64,000 nucleotides of DNA from Desulfosporosinus cupriresistens (GCF_001707885.1 NZ_MASS01000001.1:124001-188000); one strand, 5' to 3'. Counted from the stretch's first letter, positions 25,771 through 35,382 are shown. Made by a program: numbers and translations. The notes: generated by a model not told the origin, from the sequence alone.

Positions 25771-25897
25771 CGCTCACACCTCCGTCATAGGGCTTGTTTT
25801 CCCGCTCTTTGAGATTGGTGGTAAAAAGCAGGAAAATCCCGATCACCACAATCAGTACATAGATAAACAATTCAATCAATTTTTTCCGGTTATTCAT
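25748..25897 (-). CDS. Small single-span membrane protein
   Basis: 49 residues: NNRKK, then the hydrophobic segment LIELFIYVLIVVIGIFLLF, then a polar tail. Strong ribosome site GGAGGTG before ATG 25897. Overlaps the CpaE-like gene by 23 bases, so it is translated as part of the element's terminal operon. Family not recognised. Confidence 0.6.
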   Translation of the reverse strand: MNNRKKLIELFIYVLIVVIGIFLLFTTNLKERENKPYDGGVSVAAVSFE

Positions 25898-25940
25898 TTA
25901 CACCTCCGTATTAAAATACTCAACCAAAGTAAAGGGCTTC

Positions 25941-26759
25941 TTATGTCGAAACAATCCAGAACGGGCCGCCCGCCCCGGCATTTTTTCCTGCTTCATTCAG
26001 TATGACGGACAAATCCCACTCCTGTTCGCTGCGCTTTTTGCTGGCCGGGTCCGCCACCAGGATTTTGCCCTCAGTGGTTACGCCGCGCAGCACGATGAAA
26101 TGCCCGCCGGATGTAAAATGCCCCATGCCCATCAGTGCGACCACCAGCTTACCGGAGGACAGTGCATCAACGATTTTTTGCGGTTCTTTTGCCGGGCAGC
26201 CTTCTACCTGCAAGCCAAAGGCTTTCGCTGCGCCCGGAATAAGGGAATGATAGGAACCGCCGCCGGGAGCCCAATACCCGTTATCATAAGACCACTCTGC
26301 CATTTCTACCGGATCAACCGTTTTATCCGTCAGGCTGGATACTACCATAGCCATTGCGGTGGGGCCGCAGCCATAGCCGCCGATGTTGTCTGTCCCGTAA
26401 GGCATGTCTTTATATCGTTCATCTCCTTGGTTGTAGTACACCACCGACGTGGCTCCATCGGTGAAGATCACGTCCTTATAGGAGGTTACGCCGCTTTCAT
26501 AATTCGTTGCCGCAAGGTATTGGTACATCCCGTAGTCGTTTTGCAGCCGCTCGACCTCAGTAATGGCCCGGCTATCGAAAAACTCACCCAAAAATTCCAG
26601 CGGGTGGGTAAGGATATAAACGAAGGCCGTCAGGATGAGAACTACACACAGCAAGGGTGTAAGAATAATAATCAGCAACCTTTTTCTTGCTTCCTCATCG
26701 GATGCAAGCTTTAAGGCCGCCTGGGCAAGAAGCTTTGCCGTTGCCGGATCAATTGCCAT
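25941..26759 (-). CDS. Membrane-anchored C39-like cysteine peptidase
   Basis: 272 residues. Residues 26-52 form one membrane helix (LLIIILTPLLCVVLILTAF). The external part is a papain-like C39 fold: catalytic Cys in GGYGCGPTAMAM, His in SGGHFIVLRGV and Asp/Asn region in VADPASKK. In conjugative elements such enzymes may process pilins or cut peptidoglycan to open the wall; the target here is unknown. GGAGGTG precedes ATG 26759. Confidence 0.82.
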   Translation of the reverse strand: MAIDPATAKLLAQAALKLASDEEARKRLLIIILTPLLCVVLILTAFVYILTHPLEFLGEFFDSRAITEVERLQNDYGMYQYLAATNYESGVTSYKDVIFTDGATSVVYYNQGDERYKDMPYGTDNIGGYGCGPTAMAMVVSSLTDKTVDPVEMAEWSYDNGYWAPGGGSYHSLIPGAAKAFGLQVEGCPAKEPQKIVDALSSGKLVVALMGMGHFTSGGHFIVLRGVTTEGKILVADPASKKRSEQEWDLSVILNEAGKNAGAGGPFWIVST

Positions 26760-26778
26760 AAAATCAAATCACCTCCAT

Positions 26779-26810
26779 TTAAAAGGCGCTCCTACTGAGG
26801 AGCGCCTTTG
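26779..26810 (-). terminator. Intrinsic terminator after the SLOG gene
   Basis: GGCGCTCCT/AGGAGCGCC stem with four T on the minus strand, downstream of the gene ending at 26831. Confidence 0.6.
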
Positions 26811-26830
26811 CGGTTCATTGGGCTGTGTCG

Positions 26831-27388
26831 CTAGTGTTTATTAGAATCAGTTCGCACTTCAAAGGTATTGGGGTCAATCAGAATCACAGTCTTTCCCAGG
26901 GTGCGGGCAAAAGCAAGGATGTTGCCCGCGCCGCCGGGTTTGCCGTTCCATACCGCAAGCACATAATTACTTTGCTTGACCATGTATTCCTTTTCCTTTT
27001 TAATGCAGTCCTTAGTATAATGACGCTGCAAAAGGGTTTCCTTATCGCATCGTTCCACAATAGAAAAGTACCTGTCACGCTGTGCTATCGTCCATTTTGC
27101 CGCCTGATCCTCACAAGGAATAACGCACTCCAGGGTAATTTCGGGATAGTCTCTTTTGAGGTCAAGGACGATTTCTGCGGCAAACTGGCCGACCCCTAAA
27201 TCAACACCGCTGATGAAATGAGTAACTCCCAAAGCTTCAATCAAATAGACCGCCTGTTCCTTCAGTACCTGCTTCAACCGCAGGCAACCGGCGTTTTCTT
27301 CGTCAAACCCAAGGGGAAGGCTTTGAGGGCGGGGTCCCGCAAAGCAGCAGGCAGGCTTTATATTGGCTTCTTTAATAAGCATCGTCAT
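26831..27388 (-). CDS. SLOG domain protein (DUF1273/YpsA-like)
   Basis: 185 residues. The Rossmann-type SLOG fold is shown by CCFAGPRPQSLPLGFDEENA at the start, HFISGVDLGVGQFAAEIVLD, and NYVLAVWNGKPGGAGNILAF with the glycine-rich nucleotide site. SLOG proteins bind nucleotide-related ligands; the role in the element is unknown. ATG 27388 follows GGTGG nine bases upstream. Confidence 0.8.
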   Translation of the reverse strand: MTMLIKEANIKPACCFAGPRPQSLPLGFDEENAGCLRLKQVLKEQAVYLIEALGVTHFISGVDLGVGQFAAEIVLDLKRDYPEITLECVIPCEDQAAKWTIAQRDRYFSIVERCDKETLLQRHYTKDCIKKEKEYMVKQSNYVLAVWNGKPGGAGNILAFARTLGKTVILIDPNTFEVRTDSNKH

Positions 27389-27548
27389 TTTAAGCAACCA
27401 CCTTTCTCATAATAATAAGGAATTAAGGCATATATTTTCTTACATTATATGGAATACATTTCCCTATGTCAATAGAAACATATGCTGTAATTCCGTATAA
27501 TGAACCGATGTATTGTCTATAATCATATATACAAGGTGGTGAATTGTA

Positions 27549-27860
27549 ATGTATGAGGATTTGTTTTACGAAAGATTAACCAGGCTCCGCACACAAAAAG
27601 GGGTTTCCGCAAGGGATATGAGCCTGTCTTTAGGTCAAAGCGAAAGCTATATCAATAAAATTGAGAACAAAAAGTCGCTGCCGTCCATGACAGGATTTTT
27701 TTATATCTGCGAATATCTGAATGTCCCTCCAAAGGATTTCTTTGATGACGAAGTAAGCTTTCCGACAAAATTAAATAGCTTGATGGGTGAGTTAAAGAAG
27801 CTAAACGATGGCCAGTTGGAGCATCTTCTGGCTATTATTAAGGATTTAAAGACAAAGTGA
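27549..27860 (+). CDS. XRE family helix-turn-helix regulator
   Basis: 103 residues, the first plus-strand gene in the element. Residues 7-60 form a Cro/CI domain: RLTRLRTQKGVSARDMSLSL, then GQSESYINKIENKKSLPSM. It stands alone between the convergent VirB4 gene and the divergent SLOG gene, so the 150 bp before it probably holds divergent promoters and its operator. Preceded by AAGGTGGTGAATTGTA. Confidence 0.88.
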   Translation: MYEDLFYERLTRLRTQKGVSARDMSLSLGQSESYINKIENKKSLPSMTGFFYICEYLNVPPKDFFDDEVSFPTKLNSLMGELKKLNDGQLEHLLAIIKDLKTK

Positions 27861-27862
27861 GA

Positions 27863-27902
27863 AAGGCAGGTTGCATGAGATATACAGCCTGCTTCTTTTT
27901 TT
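27863..27902 (+). terminator. Intrinsic terminator after the XRE gene
   Basis: AGGCAGG/CCTGCTT stem followed by seven T; also ends at the stop of the convergent VirB4 gene. Confidence 0.65.
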
Positions 27903-29742
27903 ATCTTCCTCCAGCCTTGCCCATATAGTCAAACTTGTATTCAGGTATCTCAAAATTAACGTGCAGACGCTTGGAACCGATCACAAATAAGGCGTGGCCT
28001 CGTCTCTTGCTTTCCAGCAATTCTTCCTCCGCTTCGGTAAGGTTGTAAAGTTCCTTTGTTTCCTGCAAATTCTTTCCGTCTGTCCCCATGATGACTTTGA
28101 TACAGGGGATGTCCAGCAGGGCCTGCCCATACATCTTGATTTCCGGCGATAGAAAATCCACGACGCTGTGGGAGATGATGATTAGTCCTGCTTCATATTT
28201 TCTGGCCCGTTTTTCCACATTGCGCAAAAACACAAGGCTCTGCGGCACCTGGGGGTCGATCATCAGGTAGGCTTCATCGCAAATAAGCAATACACGCTCG
28301 GTCCTGTCTTTAGACATCTGCTCCCAACACCAGGTCAACAGGTTGAAGTATTGCGTCCTTTTGATGTTTTCGCTGGTGTTTTGCAGGGAATGGGTGTCCA
28401 AACAAATGCAGCGGGAATGGGTTTCGACGGCGGTGTGTCCGTTCCATAAAAAACTGTCGCTGCCGTTGGCTACATCATAGAGCAACAAGGCCAGGTCACG
28501 ATAGACGGGATTGTTGCTATCCTTCTCCGCTTTTTCGGAAATCAGCTTGTGCAGATCACTGAAGGTGGGAAACTGTGTGTTGGACAGGGTGGTGATATCC
28601 GTGTTCCAATAGATGCCGAACCGGTTGTAAAGCTCGATGACGCTCTGTTTCAGGATGGCCTTCTGCATGTCCGTGAGACTGGGCAGGTAGAGATTGAAGA
28701 AGATCTCCAGATTCTTAACGTGGAGCGCCATGTCCGACATGCCGTTACCCTCGTCCCGATACAGCTTGCCGCCCTTTTCGTCCGACTCGTCCTCGCTGTC
28801 CCTGGGTGCAGGCCGGATTTGCAGGGGATTGATTTTGCCGTTGGCGCCACCCCCCGCGTTAATCCAGTCGCCGTTCAAATTCAGGCACAGATCCCGGTAT
28901 TCCGATTCGGGGTCGATGAAAATCAGCTTGGTGCCTTTCATATATTCCGCTAAAGCGATATGCTTGACGGCGGTGGATTTGCCCACACCGGCTACGCCCA
29001 TAAAGACCATATTGGAATTGGTGCGGTCATTGCCTCGCTTCCAGGTGTCTACTATGATCAATCCGCCGTTATTGTCCTTTGCAAAATAGTACCCGGTGCC
29101 GTCATTGAAACCGGAGCTTGCAAAGGGGAAGCCGCCCACAAAGGTGCTCATGGGGATGATACGCTGTACAATGCTCTCCACAACCGGACTTACGGGATAG
29201 GTCGGGGAAATGGTCTGCAAGCCCTCTTTTTGCAGGTTGGCAAGGGTTCTGACCTTGCATTTCATCACGTTGACGACACTCTCCACCCTTCGGCACCCCT
29301 TGACAAAGCTTTTTTCGTCATGGGCCACCGGCATGATGACAAGGCTCATCAACGCCACGGTTTCGCCGTTTTGGTCGATCTGGAGCATGATCCGCTCTCC
29401 GTCCTCCGCGGCTTTTTCGCTTCTCTGCCGGGTCAAGGGGTCCTTGGCGCCGTCGGCGGTAGCCCGGTTTTGAATAATGCTCTTGGATATGGCTGAAATC
29501 AAAGCACTGTTGTCCACCGGCTGGATGCCGATGGAAACAAGGGTGCCCGGTATATTGGTGATTTTACTCAGCCAGCCTGTATCCACCTTTTGCGGATAGC
29601 GAACAACGCCGTAAATCTTTCCCGTGTTTTCACCGATCACCAGGCTATTTCTCTTGATTTCCAGCCCCATCGGAGAAATGACGTTTAAGAGGGCCTCATT
29701 AACCGGTACAAACTCGGTCTTTTTTCTGGAGATTCCTATCAA
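27901..29742 (-). CDS. virB4: VirB4-family conjugation ATPase
   Basis: 613 residues. Walker A GVAGVGKSTAVKH, then LIFIDPESEYRDLCLNLNG, Walker B VLLICDEAYLMIDPQ and the following RNVEKRARKYEAGLIIISHS are the signature of VirB4/TraE ATPases, which energise the type IV secretion channel. About 200 N-terminal residues form the usual membrane-contact domain. TTG 29742 has GGAGGTG seven bases upstream and overlaps the preceding gene by four bases. Confidence 0.93.
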   Translation of the reverse strand: MIGISRKKTEFVPVNEALLNVISPMGLEIKRNSLVIGENTGKIYGVVRYPQKVDTGWLSKITNIPGTLVSIGIQPVDNSALISAISKSIIQNRATADGAKDPLTRQRSEKAAEDGERIMLQIDQNGETVALMSLVIMPVAHDEKSFVKGCRRVESVVNVMKCKVRTLANLQKEGLQTISPTYPVSPVVESIVQRIIPMSTFVGGFPFASSGFNDGTGYYFAKDNNGGLIIVDTWKRGNDRTNSNMVFMGVAGVGKSTAVKHIALAEYMKGTKLIFIDPESEYRDLCLNLNGDWINAGGGANGKINPLQIRPAPRDSEDESDEKGGKLYRDEGNGMSDMALHVKNLEIFFNLYLPSLTDMQKAILKQSVIELYNRFGIYWNTDITTLSNTQFPTFSDLHKLISEKAEKDSNNPVYRDLALLLYDVANGSDSFLWNGHTAVETHSRCICLDTHSLQNTSENIKRTQYFNLLTWCWEQMSKDRTERVLLICDEAYLMIDPQVPQSLVFLRNVEKRARKYEAGLIIISHSVVDFLSPEIKMYGQALLDIPCIKVIMGTDGKNLQETKELYNLTEAEEELLESKRRGHALFVIGSKRLHVNFEIPEYKFDYMGKAGGR

Positions 29743-30428
29743 AATACCACACCTCCGCCTAAAATGGGAATGGAAGGGGTAAAGTCCGTGTCCTCCAGGT
29801 GCATGTAGGCGGGGTTGTTGATGAGGTTGCAGAGCCGTACAATATTCTGCTGTTCCAAGATTTCGCTGCCAATCCCACAGTCGTCGAGGTTTCCCACAAA
29901 ATCCTTTGCCTTCACCAGCAACTCCTTTTCGGCGCCCTCGTCGGCTTTTTCCCAGAGAACGATATAAAATTGTCGCTCCACCACCTCGCCGGACAGGGCA
30001 AAGGTGGTCATCTCCAGGATTTCCTGTTTGAGAAGTTCTTTTTGCTTGGGGTCGGAGGTGGCAAGCGCCGCCGACAGCTCGGAGATCAGGGGCGTAATGT
30101 CCACCGGACGGGATACGGCAAGAAATTTAAAGGGGTGCTGTATGCCGGACATATTCGCTGTGAGCTGCTTGATCAACTGCTGTTTTTCGCCCTTGCTGAA
30201 CAGGTCGATGGTGATGGGGTTTATTTTCAGATAACAGAGGACAAGCTGGTCTCTTGTGTAGAGATATTTGCCTTTGATGTCCTTGACGTTGACAAACTCA
30301 TTGGCTGTCTTTTGCTGGCCGTCCGCTGCCGCAGCCTGTTTTTTCCTTTTGTCCGACAGCCTGATGAAAAGAAAAGCGCCGCCCCCCAGAGCAGCGCACA
30401 CCATAATCATAATGATTGGGAAAATCAA
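29739..30428 (-). CDS. Membrane-anchored conjugation protein preceding VirB4
   Basis: 229 residues. Starts with one membrane helix (IFPIIMIMVCAALGGGAFLF) then a soluble domain. The soluble part (LVLCYLKINPITIDLF, ISGIQHPFKF-like stretch, LAVSRPVDITPLI) resembles the VirB4 N-terminal/VirB3-associated region, so it may be a separated partner of VirB4. TTG 30428 has GAGGTGG seven bases upstream; an in-frame TTG at 30473 lacks a ribosome site. The DNA just upstream was rearranged by the cassette insertion. Confidence 0.65.
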   Translation of the reverse strand: MIFPIIMIMVCAALGGGAFLFIRLSDKRKKQAAAADGQQKTANEFVNVKDIKGKYLYTRDQLVLCYLKINPITIDLFSKGEKQQLIKQLTANMSGIQHPFKFLAVSRPVDITPLISELSAALATSDPKQKELLKQEILEMTTFALSGEVVERQFYIVLWEKADEGAEKELLVKAKDFVGNLDDCGIGSEILEQQNIVRLCNLINNPAYMHLEDTDFTPSIPILGGGVVF

Positions 30429-30510
30429 GCTATTTCCACCTCGCTTGCTTCGATTTCCTGAATGCCTTCGCAATCTACCGATTTGAATATGCTTCTATGC
30501 CCCAGGAGTA

Positions 30511-30595
30511 ACCGCCTCCAGATAAAAAAAGAGCTGCACCCGTTTAGGTACAGCCCCGAAAGCCCTGCTTATTATAGCTCCATTTCGTCTTCGTC
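30511..30595. repeat. Direct repeat A flanking the inserted cassette (includes terminator)
   Basis: About 85 bp, matching 36707-36792 at roughly nine of ten positions. On the minus strand it contains the codons for NDEDEMEL and stop, then a terminator (GCTGTACC paired with GGGTGCAGC, seven T). It is a duplicate of the 3' end of the DUF3846 gene. Confidence 0.85.
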
Positions 30596-31565
30596 ATTGA
30601 AGATTTGCCGGAATTTCTATCAATAGGGAACGATCCGTTTCTACTGCTAATACTCGCTCATTGTACTTTTCTAAGAGGTTACGCCAGCCATGGGATAATG
30701 AATTCCTACCAAACTCGTTCATTTCTTCTATGTTTTGTCCGACAAACGCTTCTATCGCATATAGACCAATACGATTCAATATCCCTTTCATTTCTGCCAT
30801 TTGTTTAGCTGCTTGAGTTTTAGAATCAGTTACTAACAAAATAGCTCTGTAATTGTTTCGCAAGTTTTGGTCACATTTATCGACAACTGCAGGCATAGGA
30901 GCCACAGTCACATGAAACACCGTATCCCCAACAACAAAATCTCCTGGTCTACCTAACTGAATATCGGCAGTTGTATATGAATGGTTTTCAATTTCCATAT
31001 GGGGATAACGCAAGGCAAGTTTTGCTCCTACAATATGCTGTGCAACGGCTCCAGCAACTCCTTTTTCATTTGCTGCATCTAGAATGTCTGCAACAATTTG
31101 TTGTCCAGATCGGTCTAAAGAAATTTCAACTTCAATTTTTCTCCGCTCAAAATATTCTCTGACTCGTTGAACCAACCATCGTTGAAGACTTTCCATAACA
31201 TCCTGTCGTTCAGAATTGGAAAGCCTAGAGAGAACTTCAAGTGAATTCAATCGCCTGACCAATTCTTCTGCAGAGGTTCTGGTTCCTCTTGTTGTCCTAC
31301 CTCCTTCCCGAGCATATTCGCGTGTTTCACCAAATCTCAGCAAAAGAGCCTTTATAGTTGGCCCCCCGGTTTTACGAACTTGATTCTTCTCTGTTATGTA
31401 ATCTCCTAACGACAGAGGAAAAGTGTCCTTTATTAGCTCAGTAATAGCAAGTCCGGCACAAACTACATAACGTTTTGGTTCCTGGTCTGGGCTAGGTTTT
31501 TGACTCTCATACCAAGACCTGAGTGCTTCAAAAGCCACTTCCATATGAGAATTTGTCGTATTCAA
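30594..31565 (-). CDS. DUF4928 family protein, probable restriction endonuclease
   Basis: 323 residues. I recognise the DUF4928 type, which is found next to C5 DNA methyltransferases. Visible features are QIVADILDAANEKGVAGAVA, then GAKLALRYPHMEIENHSYTT and GRPGDFVVGDTVFHVTVAPM, a beta-rich stretch with Asp that could be a diverged PD-(D/E)xK-like site. TTG 31565 with GGTGGAG upstream overlaps the methyltransferase stop, indicating coupling. Its TGA stop is formed exactly at the junction with repeat A. Confidence 0.72.
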   Translation of the reverse strand: MNTTNSHMEVAFEALRSWYESQKPSPDQEPKRYVVCAGLAITELIKDTFPLSLGDYITEKNQVRKTGGPTIKALLLRFGETREYAREGGRTTRGTRTSAEELVRRLNSLEVLSRLSNSERQDVMESLQRWLVQRVREYFERRKIEVEISLDRSGQQIVADILDAANEKGVAGAVAQHIVGAKLALRYPHMEIENHSYTTADIQLGRPGDFVVGDTVFHVTVAPMPAVVDKCDQNLRNNYRAILLVTDSKTQAAKQMAEMKGILNRIGLYAIEAFVGQNIEEMNEFGRNSLSHGWRNLLEKYNERVLAVETDRSLLIEIPANLQ

Positions 31566-32791
31566 CCTGTTCTCCACCTTTCTACAAGTCGTTGCGTAGA
31601 ACGATACGAAGCAATAACATCCTGTCTCTCGATCACTTGACTACCTCCGCGAGCATGACTTCCTAATGCATTACATGCTGACTGTAATGGTTCAAGTAAT
31701 TGTCGTGACAACCAAGATACGACTGGTACAACGAGACCATCACCCATAGCTTCATAGGCATGGTTGTAAGCATCTGGTAACCAAAACGTGTCTTCAACCC
31801 CCATTAGCCTTGCTGCCTCCCGAGGTGAAAGTAAACGTGTACGAATTACCCCATTCTCAACAACGACAACAGTTTGTCTACTTGAACCTCCTCTGGGTGT
31901 CCGTAGACATCCCGCGATACCGTCAAAGCGAACCTCAGCTCGCTGTACCCCTTGCCTAATACGTTTATAAAGAAAGCCGACTTGAACACCACCAGCTAAA
32001 CGTGAAGCTTCAACTTTATTACGATTTCGATCCGTCATCATCGAGAGCAATCGTTGCGTTTCTTCATCCGAATTCCATGATACCCCGGTTGGTTCACGTT
32101 CGATAATTTCGGTGATATTTGGTATATAATTGTTCTCTGGAACTGGTACATTCCACCATCTCCATACAGCTTGAAGATGGGCTGGAAGCTTTGATTTTGC
32201 CTTTAATAAAGCTTCCGGGAACCAAATTGAGTTTGCAGCTCCGTTAATTGTAAAGTTGTCAACAGGAACAGTTAGATCTACAGCAACAAGAAATACTCTT
32301 TGGCGAGATTGAGGCACAAAGTGTGATGCGTCAATTACCAATGCCCCAAACTGCATTCCTAATGAAAGCAAAGATTCACATAGACCTTCAAAATCACCGC
32401 TGTGAATCAACCCAACCACATTCTCAATAACTATTAGTGGTGGTCTATTACCCAACTGTAAAAGACAAAACATATGGTTCCAGAAAGGCCAAAATGCTCC
32501 ACTTCGACGTGCTAGCATTCCACTTCGCCAACCAGCTAGAGATAGGTCTTGACAAGGGAAAGAAGCCCATGCCATATCAGCATCTATCGGAATGTTTGAT
32601 ACGTCAGCAACATCTCCAAGTACAAAATGACTTGCTTCATGGTTCATTCGATAGATTTCTGCTTTTTTGGAGCTGATGTCATTAGCCCAAATACATTCCC
32701 AATTATGGCCTAATCCCAATTTGGCTAAGCCTACTCCGGCAAAGAATTCAAGAAATTTATATTTTTGCCGAATCAAATAAAAAACCCCCAT
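31562..32791 (-). CDS. C5 DNA cytosine methyltransferase of the inserted cassette
   Basis: 409 residues. Motif I FLEFFAGVGLAKLGLG, catalytic motif IV FPCQDLSLAGWR, motif VI VIENVVGL, motif VIII RQRVFLVAV, and motifs IX/X near the end (LLSPREAARLMG, AYEAMGDGLVVPVVSWL). Protects host DNA from the adjacent DUF4928 protein. No strong ribosome site before ATG 32791. The target sequence cannot be predicted. Confidence 0.92.
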   Translation of the reverse strand: MGVFYLIRQKYKFLEFFAGVGLAKLGLGHNWECIWANDISSKKAEIYRMNHEASHFVLGDVADVSNIPIDADMAWASFPCQDLSLAGWRSGMLARRSGAFWPFWNHMFCLLQLGNRPPLIVIENVVGLIHSGDFEGLCESLLSLGMQFGALVIDASHFVPQSRQRVFLVAVDLTVPVDNFTINGAANSIWFPEALLKAKSKLPAHLQAVWRWWNVPVPENNYIPNITEIIEREPTGVSWNSDEETQRLLSMMTDRNRNKVEASRLAGGVQVGFLYKRIRQGVQRAEVRFDGIAGCLRTPRGGSSRQTVVVVENGVIRTRLLSPREAARLMGVEDTFWLPDAYNHAYEAMGDGLVVPVVSWLSRQLLEPLQSACNALGSHARGGSQVIERQDVIASYRSTQRLVERWRTG

Positions 32792-32941
32792 TTGCGAAAT
32801 TATGTATCATTTTCTTGCCAAGAAACCCCTAATTGTTTTTATTATAGCATAGTAGTTAAACGTAGCAATTTTTTTGTATGAGGTGTACGTAAAAAGCCAT
32901 TCTAACCCATGTGCTTGAATTATTACAAAAAATCTTATTTC

Positions 32942-33871
32942 TTATAATCCGAGTCTTTTGACCTCAAGGTTATGTCTAGATTTCATAGACTCCAATATAA
33001 CTTTTCCATTCTTGTCGGGGTAACCAATTGATCTGTTCAATAACATATCAATAGAACTATTGGGGTCATGAAACAATAAACTGTATTTACCACATAGTTC
33101 TGGTTCCCGTGTTTTTTCTGCATATACAACACGAATTAAAGTATGCCAATCAGCAATTTTTGCAGAGAGAAACTTTACATCTTCCTTTTTTGATACTGGT
33201 AATTCTAAGAGTTCTCCATTTAGGCTTTTGTCGAAAATCGTTATATCTGCAATAAAATAGAATACCGATAAGCTAACTCTTGAAACGAAATCGTCATAAT
33301 TAACCCCTCTTGGCAAAACAAAGAAGTCAATTCTCACGTTACATTCTTTATTTACCTCTACGACAAAATTGCCTTCTCTATTTGAAATTGTTGGGATATT
33401 TGATAGCTCCATATTAGCTGGGATATAACAACTACAAATTGGAAATAGAAAAACATTTTTCTTCTGAACTACCCCCGCATGACGAGGGCACCAAACTTTA
33501 TTCTTATTATCCTTGAAGTTAATAACCGGTAGCTTTATTCGCTCTTCACTTTCGTCATAGAAACCGTGCCATGATACAGCGTTAATATGTCTATCACAGT
33601 AAATTCGGCCTTGTTTTGTTTGTAAACATGCGATATCAAAATATGCGTTTTTAGCTGCATCAAATAATATATCTACCTCACCCATATGTGAATTGTATCG
33701 TTTATGAGTTTCCTTAAACTTAACTCTCAAAATCTTATGACCATTTTTACTAATGATAATGAACTTATTGTGTTTTTCCAATAAATTTAATCTCCCCTTA
33801 CCGAGCCAACTTATTGCCTTCCATGTTATTAATTGAGACTCTGGGTTATCATCCAATACGTTCATCAACAT
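32942..33871 (-). CDS. Protein of unknown function next to the restriction-modification genes
   Basis: 309 residues, not recognised. Visible features: an N-terminal mixed alpha/beta region with YNSHMGEVDILFDAAKNAYF, a Cys/His-containing middle (CDRHIN, WCPRHAG, FPICSCYIP) that could bind zinc, and a C-terminal domain with DWHTLIRVVYAEKTREPELC. It overlaps the preceding gene by 23 bases. Low G+C compared with the conjugation genes. Confidence 0.7.
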   Translation of the reverse strand: MLMNVLDDNPESQLITWKAISWLGKGRLNLLEKHNKFIIISKNGHKILRVKFKETHKRYNSHMGEVDILFDAAKNAYFDIACLQTKQGRIYCDRHINAVSWHGFYDESEERIKLPVINFKDNKNKVWCPRHAGVVQKKNVFLFPICSCYIPANMELSNIPTISNREGNFVVEVNKECNVRIDFFVLPRGVNYDDFVSRVSLSVFYFIADITIFDKSLNGELLELPVSKKEDVKFLSAKIADWHTLIRVVYAEKTREPELCGKYSLLFHDPNSSIDMLLNRSIGYPDKNGKVILESMKSRHNLEVKRLGL

Positions 33872-34469
33872 ATTTCTTGAGAACCTTTATAAACTTCTTC
33901 CATGCGGGTGGATATTCATTGCTTCCAGATTTATAAATTTCATGCCCTTCGGGAAGCCCAATTTCAATATGCCACTGCGTCCCGTCTAAAATCGTACTAT
34001 TAAAATAGTTATTGTTCCAGTATTCAACTTCACAAGCGGCAATCTCATCAATCAAGTTATACCATTGCTCATTTGACAACTCTTTTTCAGTTAGAACGAC
34101 ATCTTCCATAGCATAATACTCGGAAGGGATTTCATTTTTCAAGTCAAATAGAATATATCCATTGGATGTTTGTCCATATCTAAGCCACTTCTTCTCACGT
34201 CTGCCGTCTATGTAAACATGGTACGATGTACCGAAATAACCGCCAACATAAAAGTCAAAGGAACACATATTTTTTAGTTCAGAGTTATTACCACCAAACC
34301 GTTGTCCGCAATTCTTACAAGCTCGGTTTGGACTGTTAGGAGAGATATAGCACCCGCCAAGCACAATTTCCCTACGCTGCTCATCCCCATAAGCCTCTTG
34401 ATTCGGCATACCGTATAATAACTTAACAGTATCTGTTGACCCGCAAGCAGGGCATTTGCGTTTTGCCAT
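33849..34469 (-). CDS. Zinc-ribbon protein of unknown function
   Basis: 206 residues. A split zinc ribbon opens the protein (CPACGSTD at 5-12 and CKNCGQRFGG near 50). The rest has no recognised domain but includes CSFDFYVGGYFGTSYHVYID and an acidic, Tyr/Trp-rich C-terminal half. ATG 34469 follows GGGGG. Forms a unit with the genes on both sides. Confidence 0.72.
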   Translation of the reverse strand: MAKRKCPACGSTDTVKLLYGMPNQEAYGDEQRREIVLGGCYISPNSPNRACKNCGQRFGGNNSELKNMCSFDFYVGGYFGTSYHVYIDGRREKKWLRYGQTSNGYILFDLKNEIPSEYYAMEDVVLTEKELSNEQWYNLIDEIAACEVEYWNNNYFNSTILDGTQWHIEIGLPEGHEIYKSGSNEYPPAWKKFIKVLKKYVDERIG

Positions 34470-34572
34470 ATATTATCCCCCTATTACAGCCAAAATCCGA
34501 AAGCCTATTTTATCCATTCTTCTCAGAAATCAACGTAAATTTCCTTCATGTAAATATGTTGCACGGTTATGG

Positions 34573-35379
34573 TTATTTTCTGTTGATTACGTCCTTTAAT
34601 GTGACAGCCCTGGAACCACACTTAGGGCAACGTTCCAGATCGCGAATTTGTTCATTTGGTATAAGTGCCAACGGTAGAAATCCTAATGCCAATAGATCTT
34701 TTCCCGTATCTTTCATTCGTTTTCCTTTTTCTCTTAGTACATCGGCCATATTAAAATACCAGTTGTGTTTACATACGCTGCAAGTACCCTGAGTTTCTCT
34801 CACATATCTGTTTAATTCGAAATAAATTTGTTCAAATTGAGATAGATTTTGTTTGCTAAAATAAGTGAGAAATTCCTTCTTTTTATTATCAATCAGACAG
34901 ATAATTCTCATTTTTCCTGGTTGCAGCAGTCCGGGTTTGTTATACTCACTTATAAACAGGTCGGGTATTCCTACTAACATTTCTTTTTCAATTAATCCTT
35001 TCTTCCTGATAAGTACGTCTCCGGGATGAAGTTCAATATCAAATGAGTTCCCATGTGCAATGATGTTTATGACAGGTATACCAGGAGAAAGGCTCTTTGC
35101 AACGCCATTAATTAGATTAAATTCCTGACCGCAGACACATTTACGAGTGTTCTTAGTCTTCAAGCCCTCTGTAGTTTGCACACAGATATCTTTTGGTACT
35201 TTTACGACTTTTTCACAAAATTTGCATTCAGCCAAAACATAGATCTCGTCTTCACCAAAATAATCCAAGAGTATATCACCTCCTACCGAGTCCAAGCCAA
35301 TCTCAAGTAACATTCTACATGTTTCCTGAATATTCCTCCCAAAACAAACAGGCTGACATTTGATATCCTTTTTAGGCAA
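34573..35379 (-). CDS. Multi-zinc-ribbon protein of unknown function
   Basis: Up to 268 residues with three Cys pairs: CKFCEKVV with CVCGQEF, CSVCKHNW, and CPKCGSRA near the C-terminus. The frame opens with TTG at 35379 directly after a T-rich tract and lacks a ribosome site. An ATG at 35313 (MLLEIGLDSVGG) with AGGAA nine bases upstream is a better start, so the first 22 codons are doubtful or the gene is truncated at its 5' end. Function unknown. Confidence 0.65.
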   Translation of the reverse strand: MPKKDIKCQPVCFGRNIQETCRMLLEIGLDSVGGDILLDYFGEDEIYVLAECKFCEKVVKVPKDICVQTTEGLKTKNTRKCVCGQEFNLINGVAKSLSPGIPVINIIAHGNSFDIELHPGDVLIRKKGLIEKEMLVGIPDLFISEYNKPGLLQPGKMRIICLIDNKKKEFLTYFSKQNLSQFEQIYFELNRYVRETQGTCSVCKHNWYFNMADVLREKGKRMKDTGKDLLALGFLPLALIPNEQIRDLERCPKCGSRAVTLKDVINRK

Positions 35380-35382
35380 AAC

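Noticed and set aside
30428..30520. C-terminal gene fragment reading RRLLLGHRSIFKSV in front of the VirB4-associated gene.
   Set aside because: The frame runs back through the terminator T run of repeat A, so it is more likely a chance frame than a real gene end.
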